47,127 nt of DNA, from contig JAHFNT010000003.1 in NCBI GenBank assembly GCA_023267195.1, positions 74,841 through 121,967 of the forward strand, read 5' to 3'. Below are positions 34,077-41,991 of this stretch, piece after piece. Position numbers and translations under genes: made by a program. The first letter of the stretch is position 1. The number at the start of each line of letters is the position of its first letter. The notes below the pieces were generated by a model. It worked only from the letters and a program-made list of their open reading frames with translations, had not been told where the DNA came from and ran no database searches. The stretch comes from Candidatus Nomurabacteria bacterium (GTDB lineage Bacteria > Patescibacteriota > Minisyncoccia > Phycocordibacterales > UBA9973).

Positions 34077-35864
34077 ATGATTCAACCAAAAGAGAAAAAA
34101 ATAAAAAATATATTACCAATTTATTTTTTATTCGTTTTGAGTTTGCTAATTTTTTCTGGAGCTTCCTCGGCGGAAGCGATGGAAGTTGGAACTCTTTCTT
34201 TTAATCCTCTTACTGTGTCTTCTGGTGATACTCTCAATATAATTTTATCTGGGGTATCGGCTACTATTCCTGACAATACTGTTACTCGCCTCTGGATTGA
34301 TAAAGATGAAGGTTCTGGCTATTCTGGCGCCAAAGATTTCGGTTCCTGGGTAACTGTCGGTGATTTAAAGCGCGGGATTAAACGAATCATTAGTTGTAAT
34401 AAGTCAAAAAATTATACCCCAGGAGAAACGGTCAGTTTGTCTGGAAAATTATTGAAACAACAATTATATCTGACCTATGAAGGAACAGGCCAACGCTCCA
34501 ATACAGTGACCTACACAACCGATTGCCGGGGAGCATCGGAGATTTCCATGAAATTACTCAAGTTGCTGCCCGACTATACTGCTGGGGGTAAAAAATATAC
34601 AAATATGGGTGCTTTTAATGCTGATGTTTTTAGTACAAGTAAAGCCGGGCTTACCACTAATGTATTTTTTACTTATTATGATTATCGCCAGAATAACAAT
34701 GGAACTGTTGATTGGTCATATCCTTGTATGGTTGGGTATAGTAAATGTATAAGGCCTAACTCGTTATTAAAATCTTACGGAAATAAGACTGGCCGCCGAG
34801 TATTTTCTCTTGAAGATCCAATGAACCCTAAAATACAAGAATCTGGAACAATCTGGGATATAGATACGGACAATGATCAATATGGAGATGCGGCAGTTGG
34901 TCTGCGAACACGATGGGCCGTAACCAGTGACGATGGCGAATATTCAGCCATTACCAACTCACAGTATAATCTGTTTGCTCAACAAAAAGGGGGATCTTAT
35001 CGTTATATTGTAAATGCCAATGGGGGGGAAAGATTGGTTGGAATTATTAAAGCGGGGGCCAATACTTATTTGATTGGAAAGACGGGAGTTTATAATATGA
35101 CGAATTTAAAAAATCAACCAATTGTACAAGCTACAGGAGTTAATCGTTTTAGTAGTAATCAAAGTTATTTTAAAGATATGCCACCCAATACGCCAAACTC
35201 GAAAAATTTCTCTCCAGGAGATGGGGATGAAAATATTGTTTTAGGAGATACTTTTGCCAGGGTTGTCTTTGGCTATGCTGCCGGAAAAGATAGTACTAAT
35301 ATTCTTCAAACTCCCAAATTGGAAATGTATTCATTTAATCAGAGCTCGCCAGTCATCAGTTATCCATTGCCATCTTCAGTGCTTGGTGTCGGATTAATGG
35401 GGTTAAATTGGTTAAAAACAGGCCTAGTAACCCCAGACGGCAAAAAGTATGTGATTTTAGGGTCTGATAAAAAAATTTTTATTTACCAAGTTAGTTTAGA
35501 TGGTAAAACATTTATACCAATTGCGGAGAATTTAACTATACCTAATGTGTCTTTAGTGGGATCAGCTTATGTTACTTGGCTAGATAGTACTGTTGGAGTG
35601 GTGATAAATGGAGAGCCGGCGGTAATGATCTTTAATACAGATAAAGGTACAGTTAATCCTAAAATTTTTAAATTTTCAGATCTCAAAGAAGGCATCGTAA
35701 AAAATGTTCCCGCTCGAGTAGTGGGAGGGGGTATATCTAAAGTTCAAACGGCAGCGGCTTATATAAAAGGAAACACTACTTATGTGTACACCTCGAGTGG
35801 TCCTGGGTATGGCATTGGCGGTAGTAAACAAATCGCTGTTTGGGATTTGTCCGGGGTACACTAA
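34077..35864 (+). CDS. Secreted hypothetical protein
   Basis: The listed ORF starts at 34056, but ATG 34077 gives MIQPKEKKIKNILPIYFLFVLSLLIFSGASSAEA and sits 6 nt after TATAAT (34065-34070). Confidence 0.75.
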   Translation: MIQPKEKKIKNILPIYFLFVLSLLIFSGASSAEAMEVGTLSFNPLTVSSGDTLNIILSGVSATIPDNTVTRLWIDKDEGSGYSGAKDFGSWVTVGDLKRGIKRIISCNKSKNYTPGETVSLSGKLLKQQLYLTYEGTGQRSNTVTYTTDCRGASEISMKLLKLLPDYTAGGKKYTNMGAFNADVFSTSKAGLTTNVFFTYYDYRQNNNGTVDWSYPCMVGYSKCIRPNSLLKSYGNKTGRRVFSLEDPMNPKIQESGTIWDIDTDNDQYGDAAVGLRTRWAVTSDDGEYSAITNSQYNLFAQQKGGSYRYIVNANGGERLVGIIKAGANTYLIGKTGVYNMTNLKNQPIVQATGVNRFSSNQSYFKDMPPNTPNSKNFSPGDGDENIVLGDTFARVVFGYAAGKDSTNILQTPKLEMYSFNQSSPVISYPLPSSVLGVGLMGLNWLKTGLVTPDGKKYVILGSDKKIFIYQVSLDGKTFIPIAENLTIPNVSLVGSAYVTWLDSTVGVVINGEPAVMIFNTDKGTVNPKIFKFSDLKEGIVKNVPARVVGGGISKVQTAAAYIKGNTTYVYTSSGPGYGIGGSKQIAVWDLSGVH

Positions 35865-35881
35865 AATTCAGCTTTGTAGTT

Positions 35882-37579
35882 TTATTCCTCGTTTAGATTA
35901 ACTACGCTCTGCACTTCTGCAAAAGAAGTAACGCCGTTTATTATTTTTACTAGGCCGTCTTGGCGCATAGATAGTATCCCTTGAGTGCTTGCCACTTTTT
36001 TTATTTCACGCTCACTTGGATTTTCTGGCATAATTTTTTCTATGGCCTCATCTGTCTTAATTGCTTCAAAAATCCCGATTCGTCCCTTATAGCCAGTCTT
36101 GTTGCATTTGTCGCACCCCACGGCAGCGAAAAGCCTTAAGGGCGCATCGGGGTTTAGATTATAATTCGAAAGTTTTTTGCCCTCAGCAATCATTCCGTTC
36201 ATGATTGATTTGATAGTTTCTATTTCTTTGGGTGTCACTTCTTTTTCTTTTTTACAAAATGCGCAAAGTTTGCGGACTAAACGTTGGGCCATAGAGACAG
36301 ATAAAGCCGAAACTAAAATTTTTGGATTTACTCCCAGATCTATAAGTCTAGGTATAACTCCCGCTGCATTGTTGGTGTGCAGAGTGGAGAAGACCATATG
36401 TCCAGTCAGAGAGGATTGCACGGCGATCTCGGCCGTGTCGCTGTCGCGGATTTCTCCGACCATGATTACATCGGGATCTTGGCGGAGTGCTGAGCGCAAT
36501 CCTTCAGGGAAAGTGTACCCTCTTTCAATATTGATTTGAGTTTGCGTTATCCCTTTTAGGTGGTATTCAACAGGATCTTCAATGGTGATTATATTTATTT
36601 CTGGCGTGTAAATTCTTCGCAAAAAGGCATAAAGAGTGGTAGTTTTTCCAGAACCAGTCGGTCCAGTGACTAAAATGAGCCCATTTGGTTTTATAATTTC
36701 TTCCTTTATGATTTCAAAAAGGCCGGGTTCAATTCCTAATTCTTCCATTTCTACCTGCAGGGATTTTGGATCCAGTATGCGCATTACGATCGATTCTCCA
36801 TAAGATCCCGGAATAAAAGAACTACGGATGCTTATCTCTTCATCTCCCTCCATAATATTAAAACGCCCGTCTTGCGCTATCGTGGAGGTCAACTTCATTC
36901 CAGAAAGAAGCTTGATGCGAGAATTAAGCAATCTATACACATCAGTTCCGAAGAAATTTATGTCTTGTAACACGCCATCTAAGCGCAGACGCAGACGGCC
37001 GCGTTCCTTTTCCGGTTCGATGTGGATGTCCGAAGCTTTGATAGCTATGGCGCCTGCTAAAATCACCTCCAGTAGCCGGGAAATTTTGTGAATTTTGTTT
37101 CCTTCCAATGTTTCCGCTACCATCTTCTGGATATCCTGCATCTTCTCTATCTTTTTGGCGGTTTCTCTCAGCACTTCTCCTGAAATATCCAAGCCTCCGA
37201 CCATCGAACTTTCCGCCATGGAGATTTCTTTATATCTTTCCCAAACTTTATTTATACTTGCCGTTGATGCCATGTAAAAAGTAGGAGTCAGGCTTTTTCG
37301 TTCCATCTCTTCTTTCAATTTATTTATCAAATCATCGGAAGGTATTTTTAGTGCGATAAAAATATTTTTGCCGAAAAGTTTAAAAGGCGCGATGTTCATT
37401 TCTCTGGAATCTTTTTCGCTTATGGCGCGGAGTGCTTCATTGTCTACCCCTAGTCGGTACAGATCAATATACGGGAGATGATACTTTGCTTCCGCTAGGG
37501 TAGCCACCAATTCCTCCTCTTCTTGTTTACGCAAATCCTCTAGTTGTTTGTTTTGTTTTTCGTCGTCAAATAAAGCCAT
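35882..37579 (-). CDS. pilB: GspE/PilB-family secretion/type IV pilus assembly ATPase
   Basis: LVTGPTGSGKTTTLYAFLRR, ITIEDPVEYHLKGITQTQIN, LRSALRQDPDVIMVGEIRD, Cys motif CAFCKK/CDKCNKTGYKGR. Confidence 0.93.
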   Translation of the reverse strand: MALFDDEKQNKQLEDLRKQEEEELVATLAEAKYHLPYIDLYRLGVDNEALRAISEKDSREMNIAPFKLFGKNIFIALKIPSDDLINKLKEEMERKSLTPTFYMASTASINKVWERYKEISMAESSMVGGLDISGEVLRETAKKIEKMQDIQKMVAETLEGNKIHKISRLLEVILAGAIAIKASDIHIEPEKERGRLRLRLDGVLQDINFFGTDVYRLLNSRIKLLSGMKLTSTIAQDGRFNIMEGDEEISIRSSFIPGSYGESIVMRILDPKSLQVEMEELGIEPGLFEIIKEEIIKPNGLILVTGPTGSGKTTTLYAFLRRIYTPEINIITIEDPVEYHLKGITQTQINIERGYTFPEGLRSALRQDPDVIMVGEIRDSDTAEIAVQSSLTGHMVFSTLHTNNAAGVIPRLIDLGVNPKILVSALSVSMAQRLVRKLCAFCKKEKEVTPKEIETIKSIMNGMIAEGKKLSNYNLNPDAPLRLFAAVGCDKCNKTGYKGRIGIFEAIKTDEAIEKIMPENPSEREIKKVASTQGILSMRQDGLVKIINGVTSFAEVQSVVNLNEE

Positions 37580-37687
37580 TACATGAATTATAGCAATAAA
37601 TGAGGAGCATAAACAAATTCATTTGTTTAATGTCCGAATGCAATTGCTATATGGTATCCATATATCTTAAGTGGTATCATTTACATA

Positions 37688-40114
37688 GTGCCTGAAGTAA
37701 TAAATCACAATATAAAAAAGCTAGTTTTGCTCGATTCTCACGCCATAATTCACCGTGCCTATCATGCTCTGCCTGAATTTTTATCCTCCAACGGAGAACC
37801 AACTGGTGCTCTGTACGGGCTTGCTAGTATGTTGATGAAGATAATTACTGATTTGAAACCAGACTATATTATCGCTTGTTATGATTTACCCCAGAAAACT
37901 TTTAGGCACGAAGCGTATGATGCCTACAAAGCTGGCCGGGCGAAAGCGGACGAGGCGCTGATCGCGCAGCTAAAAAATTCCCGACAAATTTTTGAAGCTT
38001 TCAATATTCCCATTTATGATGCCCCGGGTTTTGAAGCTGATGATGTTTTAGGGACAATAGTCGAAAAATATAAAAAAAATAAAAACATAGATATTATTAT
38101 CGCTTCGGGAGACATGGATACGATGCAGCTCGTGGATGATAAAAAAGTGCAGGTTTATACTTTGAAGAAGGGAATCAACGACACGATTTTATACGACGAG
38201 GAGGCAGTTCTGGAGCGTTTTCATTTTAAGCCAAAATTTTTACCAGATTACAAAGGGTTGCGCGGAGATCCGTCCGACAACATTGTTGGTATAAAAGGTA
38301 TCGGAGAAAAAACCGCTGAAAATTTGATTGTAAATTTTGGAACAATAGAAGAAATTTATAAAAAAATTAAAAAAGATAAAGAAACCTTTTTGAAAATAGG
38401 TATTTCCGAGAGAATGATCGAACTTTTAAAAAATAACGAAGAAGAAGCCTTGTTTTCTAAAACATTAGCCACTATCCGCACAGATGCGCCGATCAATTTT
38501 GAATTACCGGAAAAAACTTTTTGGGAAAACGCGGATTTAAAAAAAATAGAACAAGTATTTATTAAATTTGAATTTCGCAGCTTATTTGCCAGATTAAAAA
38601 ACTTTTTTGGGAATGGGCAGAAGGCAAATCCAGCAGAATTTTCTCAGGTCCTCGGTTCTCCGGGGCCCCATACCCCGGCCAGACCATTCGAAAATTCTCT
38701 AGATTTGCCTTCTGCAAAAAAACTTCAAGAAGCCAGTATCGCTCTTTGGCTTATCAACTCTGACATTTCAAATCCCAAATTGGAAGATATTTTGATGTTC
38801 GCCAAGACTTCTTCCTTTGAAGTGGCTTATGAATATATTTTTAAAATATTGAAAGAAAAAAAACTAGATAAAGTTTATGAGGAAATAGAACTTCCGATCG
38901 TGCCAGTGGTGAAAGAAATGGAAGATCATGGAATTTTGATAGATAAAAAATATTTTGAAAAATTATCAGAAGAATATCACAAAGAATTAGATGTTTTAAC
39001 GAAAAAAATATACAAAATGGCCGGAGTGGAGTTCAATATAAATTCACCGAAACAATTAGGAGAAGTGCTTTTTGGCAAATTGGGCTTAAAATCAAGCAAA
39101 AAAAAGAGTGCCAGTGGTTCTTTCTCTACCAAGATCTCTGTCTTGGAAGAACTAGAAGAAGATAATTTAATTATCAAAGAAATAATGGCATATCGTGAAT
39201 TACAAAAATTACTCTCTACCTACATCGATGTAATTCCGAAAATGGTGGCGGAAGATGGACGTTTACACGCAAAGTTTTTACAAAACGGAACTACCACCGG
39301 AAGATTTTCTTCACAGGACCCAAATTTGCAGAATTTACCAATCAAAACAGAGTTAGGGAAGAAAATTCGCCATGGTTTTGTCGCCCAAAAAGGCTCGAAG
39401 CTTTCTGCTTTTGATTATAGTCAGATTGAATTGCGGGTGATCGCGATGCTTTCAGGGGATAAAAAGATGACGCAAGTTTTCAAAGACAAAAAAGATATTC
39501 ACGCGGGGGTAGCTTCTTTTGTTTTTGAAGTACCGATAGAAAAAGTCGATTTAGAGATGCGTCGTCAGGCGAAAGTGATAAATTTTGGCATTATTTATGG
39601 CATGGGTGTTTCGGCGCTTCGCAAGAATCTTGGAGGTACACGCGAAGAGGCGCAAAAGTTTTATAATAATTATTTTAATCAATTTTCCGGGGTGCGTGAT
39701 TATCTAGAAAGTATTAAGACTTTTGCTATTAAAAATTCTTATACCGAAACATTATTTGGGCGCAGAAGATATTTCCCCAATATTAATTCTAGAATTCCTT
39801 TTTTGAAAAACATGGCTGAACGTACCGCGACCAACGCTCCAGTGCAAGGGACAGCCGCAGATATTATTAAGCTTGCTATTAGACTAGCCGAGGAAGATTT
39901 GAAAAAAGCGAATTTGTTGGATCGGGTACATCTCGTGCTACAGATTCATGATGAGCTTGTTTACGAAATAGAAGAAAAAGTGCTCAAAGAAGCCGAAGTT
40001 ATCATAAAAAAAGCGATGGAAGAAGTTCTGGAACGCTCCTATCTACACTATAAAGCCGAGATACCTCTTTCCGTCCATTCTGGTTCGGGAGACAATTTGG
40101 GGGAAGTAAAATAA
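37688..40114 (+). CDS. polA: DNA polymerase I with a much-reduced 3'-5' exonuclease region
   Basis: N-terminal 5'-3' exonuclease domain (DSHAIIHRAYHALP), C-terminal polymerase (DYSQIELRVIAMLSGD, RRQAKVINFGIIYGMG, QIHDELVYE). Confidence 0.96.
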   Translation: MPEVINHNIKKLVLLDSHAIIHRAYHALPEFLSSNGEPTGALYGLASMLMKIITDLKPDYIIACYDLPQKTFRHEAYDAYKAGRAKADEALIAQLKNSRQIFEAFNIPIYDAPGFEADDVLGTIVEKYKKNKNIDIIIASGDMDTMQLVDDKKVQVYTLKKGINDTILYDEEAVLERFHFKPKFLPDYKGLRGDPSDNIVGIKGIGEKTAENLIVNFGTIEEIYKKIKKDKETFLKIGISERMIELLKNNEEEALFSKTLATIRTDAPINFELPEKTFWENADLKKIEQVFIKFEFRSLFARLKNFFGNGQKANPAEFSQVLGSPGPHTPARPFENSLDLPSAKKLQEASIALWLINSDISNPKLEDILMFAKTSSFEVAYEYIFKILKEKKLDKVYEEIELPIVPVVKEMEDHGILIDKKYFEKLSEEYHKELDVLTKKIYKMAGVEFNINSPKQLGEVLFGKLGLKSSKKKSASGSFSTKISVLEELEEDNLIIKEIMAYRELQKLLSTYIDVIPKMVAEDGRLHAKFLQNGTTTGRFSSQDPNLQNLPIKTELGKKIRHGFVAQKGSKLSAFDYSQIELRVIAMLSGDKKMTQVFKDKKDIHAGVASFVFEVPIEKVDLEMRRQAKVINFGIIYGMGVSALRKNLGGTREEAQKFYNNYFNQFSGVRDYLESIKTFAIKNSYTETLFGRRRYFPNINSRIPFLKNMAERTATNAPVQGTAADIIKLAIRLAEEDLKKANLLDRVHLVLQIHDELVYEIEEKVLKEAEVIIKKAMEEVLERSYLHYKAEIPLSVHSGSGDNLGEVK
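38617..38715. repeat. 99-nt nested palindrome in frame in the polA interdomain linker
   Basis: GCAGAAGGCAAATC (38617-38630)/GATTTGCCTTCTGC (38702-38715) perfect 14 bp; AGAATTTTC (38635-38643)/GAAAATTCT (38690-38698) perfect 9 bp; GGTC/GACC; CCGGGG (38660-38665)/CCCCGG (38673-38678). Confidence 0.9.
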
Positions 40115-40138
40115 TAGACTTGTGCTAGAATAAGGAGG

Positions 40139-40597
40139 ATGGACAATCAGACTCAAAAACAAAGCGTACATAAGATTTTAGCGCATTCATATGCGATGCA
40201 TTTTGGTCTATTTATCTTTGGTGTTGTTTTAGACGTGGTTTTTGGTTTAAAAGTTTTTACTAATTCAGTTTTGGTGTCTTTGGGAATTATTTTGTTGGTG
40301 TTTGGAAGCATTTTAATACCTTGGGCTCAATACACTTCTCATCGTCTAAAGAAGGAAAATATAACCAAAGAAACTTTTTGTCATGGACCTTATTGTTATA
40401 CACGCACTCCTACCAACTTCGGTCTTTTGTTTGTGACTTTGGGTTTTGGATTGATTATCAATGCTTTTTTTGTGATGGTTTTCTCTCTCGTGTCTTTTGT
40501 TTTCGCCAAGTTTGTTTTCTTAAAAAAAGAAGAACAACTCTTAGTTCTAAAATACGGCGCGCCATATTTAGAATATAAAAAATCCGTTCATTTTTAA
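40139..40597 (+). CDS. Isoprenylcysteine carboxyl methyltransferase-like membrane protein
   Basis: 152 aa, multiple TM helices, GPYCYTRTPTNFGLLFVTLGFGL and EEQLLVLKYGAPYLEYKK, typical of ICMT/PEMT-like proteins. Confidence 0.7.
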   Translation: MDNQTQKQSVHKILAHSYAMHFGLFIFGVVLDVVFGLKVFTNSVLVSLGIILLVFGSILIPWAQYTSHRLKKENITKETFCHGPYCYTRTPTNFGLLFVTLGFGLIINAFFVMVFSLVSFVFAKFVFLKKEEQLLVLKYGAPYLEYKKSVHF

Positions 40598-40606
40598 TTT
40601 ATTTAT

Positions 40607-41269
40607 ATGATCTATCTTTTTTCCGGGGATGATGCTAAGAATAAAATTATAAATTATGAAAAATTTATCAAGGCCCTGCCTGCGCAGGCAGGTATACCTC
40701 TCACGCAGATTTTTGCTGTGAATAGAAATGATTTTAATCAAATGCAAATTGAAAGTTTTTATTCCGGCTCCAGTTTGTTTTCAAATTTATCTGCAGTAAT
40801 ATTCCAAAACGTTCTGGAATACGAAGAAACGAGGGATTTTGTGTTGGAAAAATTGAAACTTATGGGAGATTCCGCTAATTCTTTTGTTTTTCTAGAAGGG
40901 AAGCTCAGTAAGCCGATACTGGATACTTTCAAAAAAGCGCGCGCCGAAATCAATGTTTTTGAATTGCCAAAAGAAAAAAAGGAAAAATTCGACAATTTTT
41001 TGGTTGCCAATGCTTTTGCCAACAAAGATAAATTGAACACTTGGATTTACTTTCGCCAAGCGATAGACGTCGGAGTAAGTCTCGAAGAAGTTTCGGGGGT
41101 TTTGTTTTGGAAAATTAAAGACCTGATCCTAAAAAAAAATTTTAGTAAATTTAAAGAAGAACAACTTAAAAATTTTATCATGAAACTTTCTTATCTTTTG
41201 CCTGAAGCCAGGAAAGAAGGTCGCGACGCCGAGTCCGCTTTTGAGCAATTTTTACTTGAGGTTTTTTAG
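40607..41269 (+). CDS. holA: DNA polymerase III delta subunit (HolA-like)
   Basis: MIYLFSGDDAKNKIINYEKF... followed by helical clamp-loader delta-like sequence. Confidence 0.65.
   Translation: MIYLFSGDDAKNKIINYEKFIKALPAQAGIPLTQIFAVNRNDFNQMQIESFYSGSSLFSNLSAVIFQNVLEYEETRDFVLEKLKLMGDSANSFVFLEGKLSKPILDTFKKARAEINVFELPKEKKEKFDNFLVANAFANKDKLNTWIYFRQAIDVGVSLEEVSGVLFWKIKDLILKKNFSKFKEEQLKNFIMKLSYLLPEARKEGRDAESAFEQFLLEVF
40675..40692. repeat. 18-bp perfect palindrome in holA
   Basis: CCTGCCTGCGCAGGCAGG, encoding (L)PAQAG. Confidence 0.8.
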
Positions 41270-41297
41270 AAATCTGGTATTATCAAACAGACAACAC

Positions 41298-41320
41298 GCG
41301 CCCGTAGCTGTTTTGGTAGG
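41298..41320 (+). pseudogene. Truncated tRNA-Lys 5'-end duplicate
   Basis: GCGCCCGTAGCT (41298-41309) exactly repeats the tRNA 5' end at 41335-41346, followed by GTTTTGGTAG versus CAGCTGGTAG. Confidence 0.6.
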
Positions 41321-41334
41321 TCGTTAGATTGTTT

Positions 41335-41407
41335 GCGCCCGTAGCTCAGCTGGTAGAGCAGATCCCTTTTAAGGATAAGGTCCTCGGTTCGATCCCGAGC
41401 GGGCGCA
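41335..41407 (+). tRNA. tRNA-Lys (UUU)
   Basis: GCGCCCG...CGGGCGC acceptor stem, D-arm GCTC...GAGC, anticodon loop CTTTTAA, T-arm CTCGG TTCGATC CCGAG. No encoded CCA. Confidence 0.95.
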
Positions 41408-41413
41408 CAGATT

Positions 41414-41944
41414 TTATTGCTGATTGAGCCAATCAATCATTTTTTGGAAAGTCAGAACTCCTGCTTCTCCAGTCACCGGCAAACCTTCCGCTTTTTGGAA
41501 ATTCATAATATCAGTTTTTGTCCCTGGACCAAAATCATTATCTACTTTTTTAGAAGTGTTATTATAGATATTTAAAAAGGTTTGAAGGGTTCCGACTTGT
41601 GTTCCAGTTGATTTTAATTTAAGGACTGCTTTCTGGTCCAAGAGTTTTTGTAGGGAAGTGATAAGATCTTGGTATTTAGAAAGAGGTGGTTTTGTGGTGG
41701 TAGGATTAGTGTTCAGTGTTTGGTTTGCTGGCATCTCTTGTTTTGGTGGCTGCAAATCAGCTAGCTCGCTTTTTAATTTAGCTATTTCTTGTTCTAATTC
41801 TTTGTTTTTGGCTTCGAGTTCTGCTTGCCTTTCTTTGCTAACATGCAAATCTCCCGGTTCTATTGTCTTAAAAGCCCAATAGCCGACGATGCTCATGCCG
41901 CCGATAATCATTATTGAAATTAATATAAATTTAAAATTTTCCAA
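41414..41944 (-). CDS. Membrane-anchored coiled-coil protein with a peptidoglycan-binding-like domain
   Basis: N-terminal TM, coiled coil (ERQAELEAKNKELEQEIAKLKSELADL), C-terminal STGTQVGTLQTFLN...DNDFGPGTKTDIMNFQKAEGLPVTGEAGVLTFQKM (PG_binding_1-like). Confidence 0.85.
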   Translation of the reverse strand: MENFKFILISIMIIGGMSIVGYWAFKTIEPGDLHVSKERQAELEAKNKELEQEIAKLKSELADLQPPKQEMPANQTLNTNPTTTKPPLSKYQDLITSLQKLLDQKAVLKLKSTGTQVGTLQTFLNIYNNTSKKVDNDFGPGTKTDIMNFQKAEGLPVTGEAGVLTFQKMIDWLNQQ

Positions 41945-41991
41945 AGTAAATATAGTATAGCAAAAAAACAGAGCTATGATAAGATGACTTT

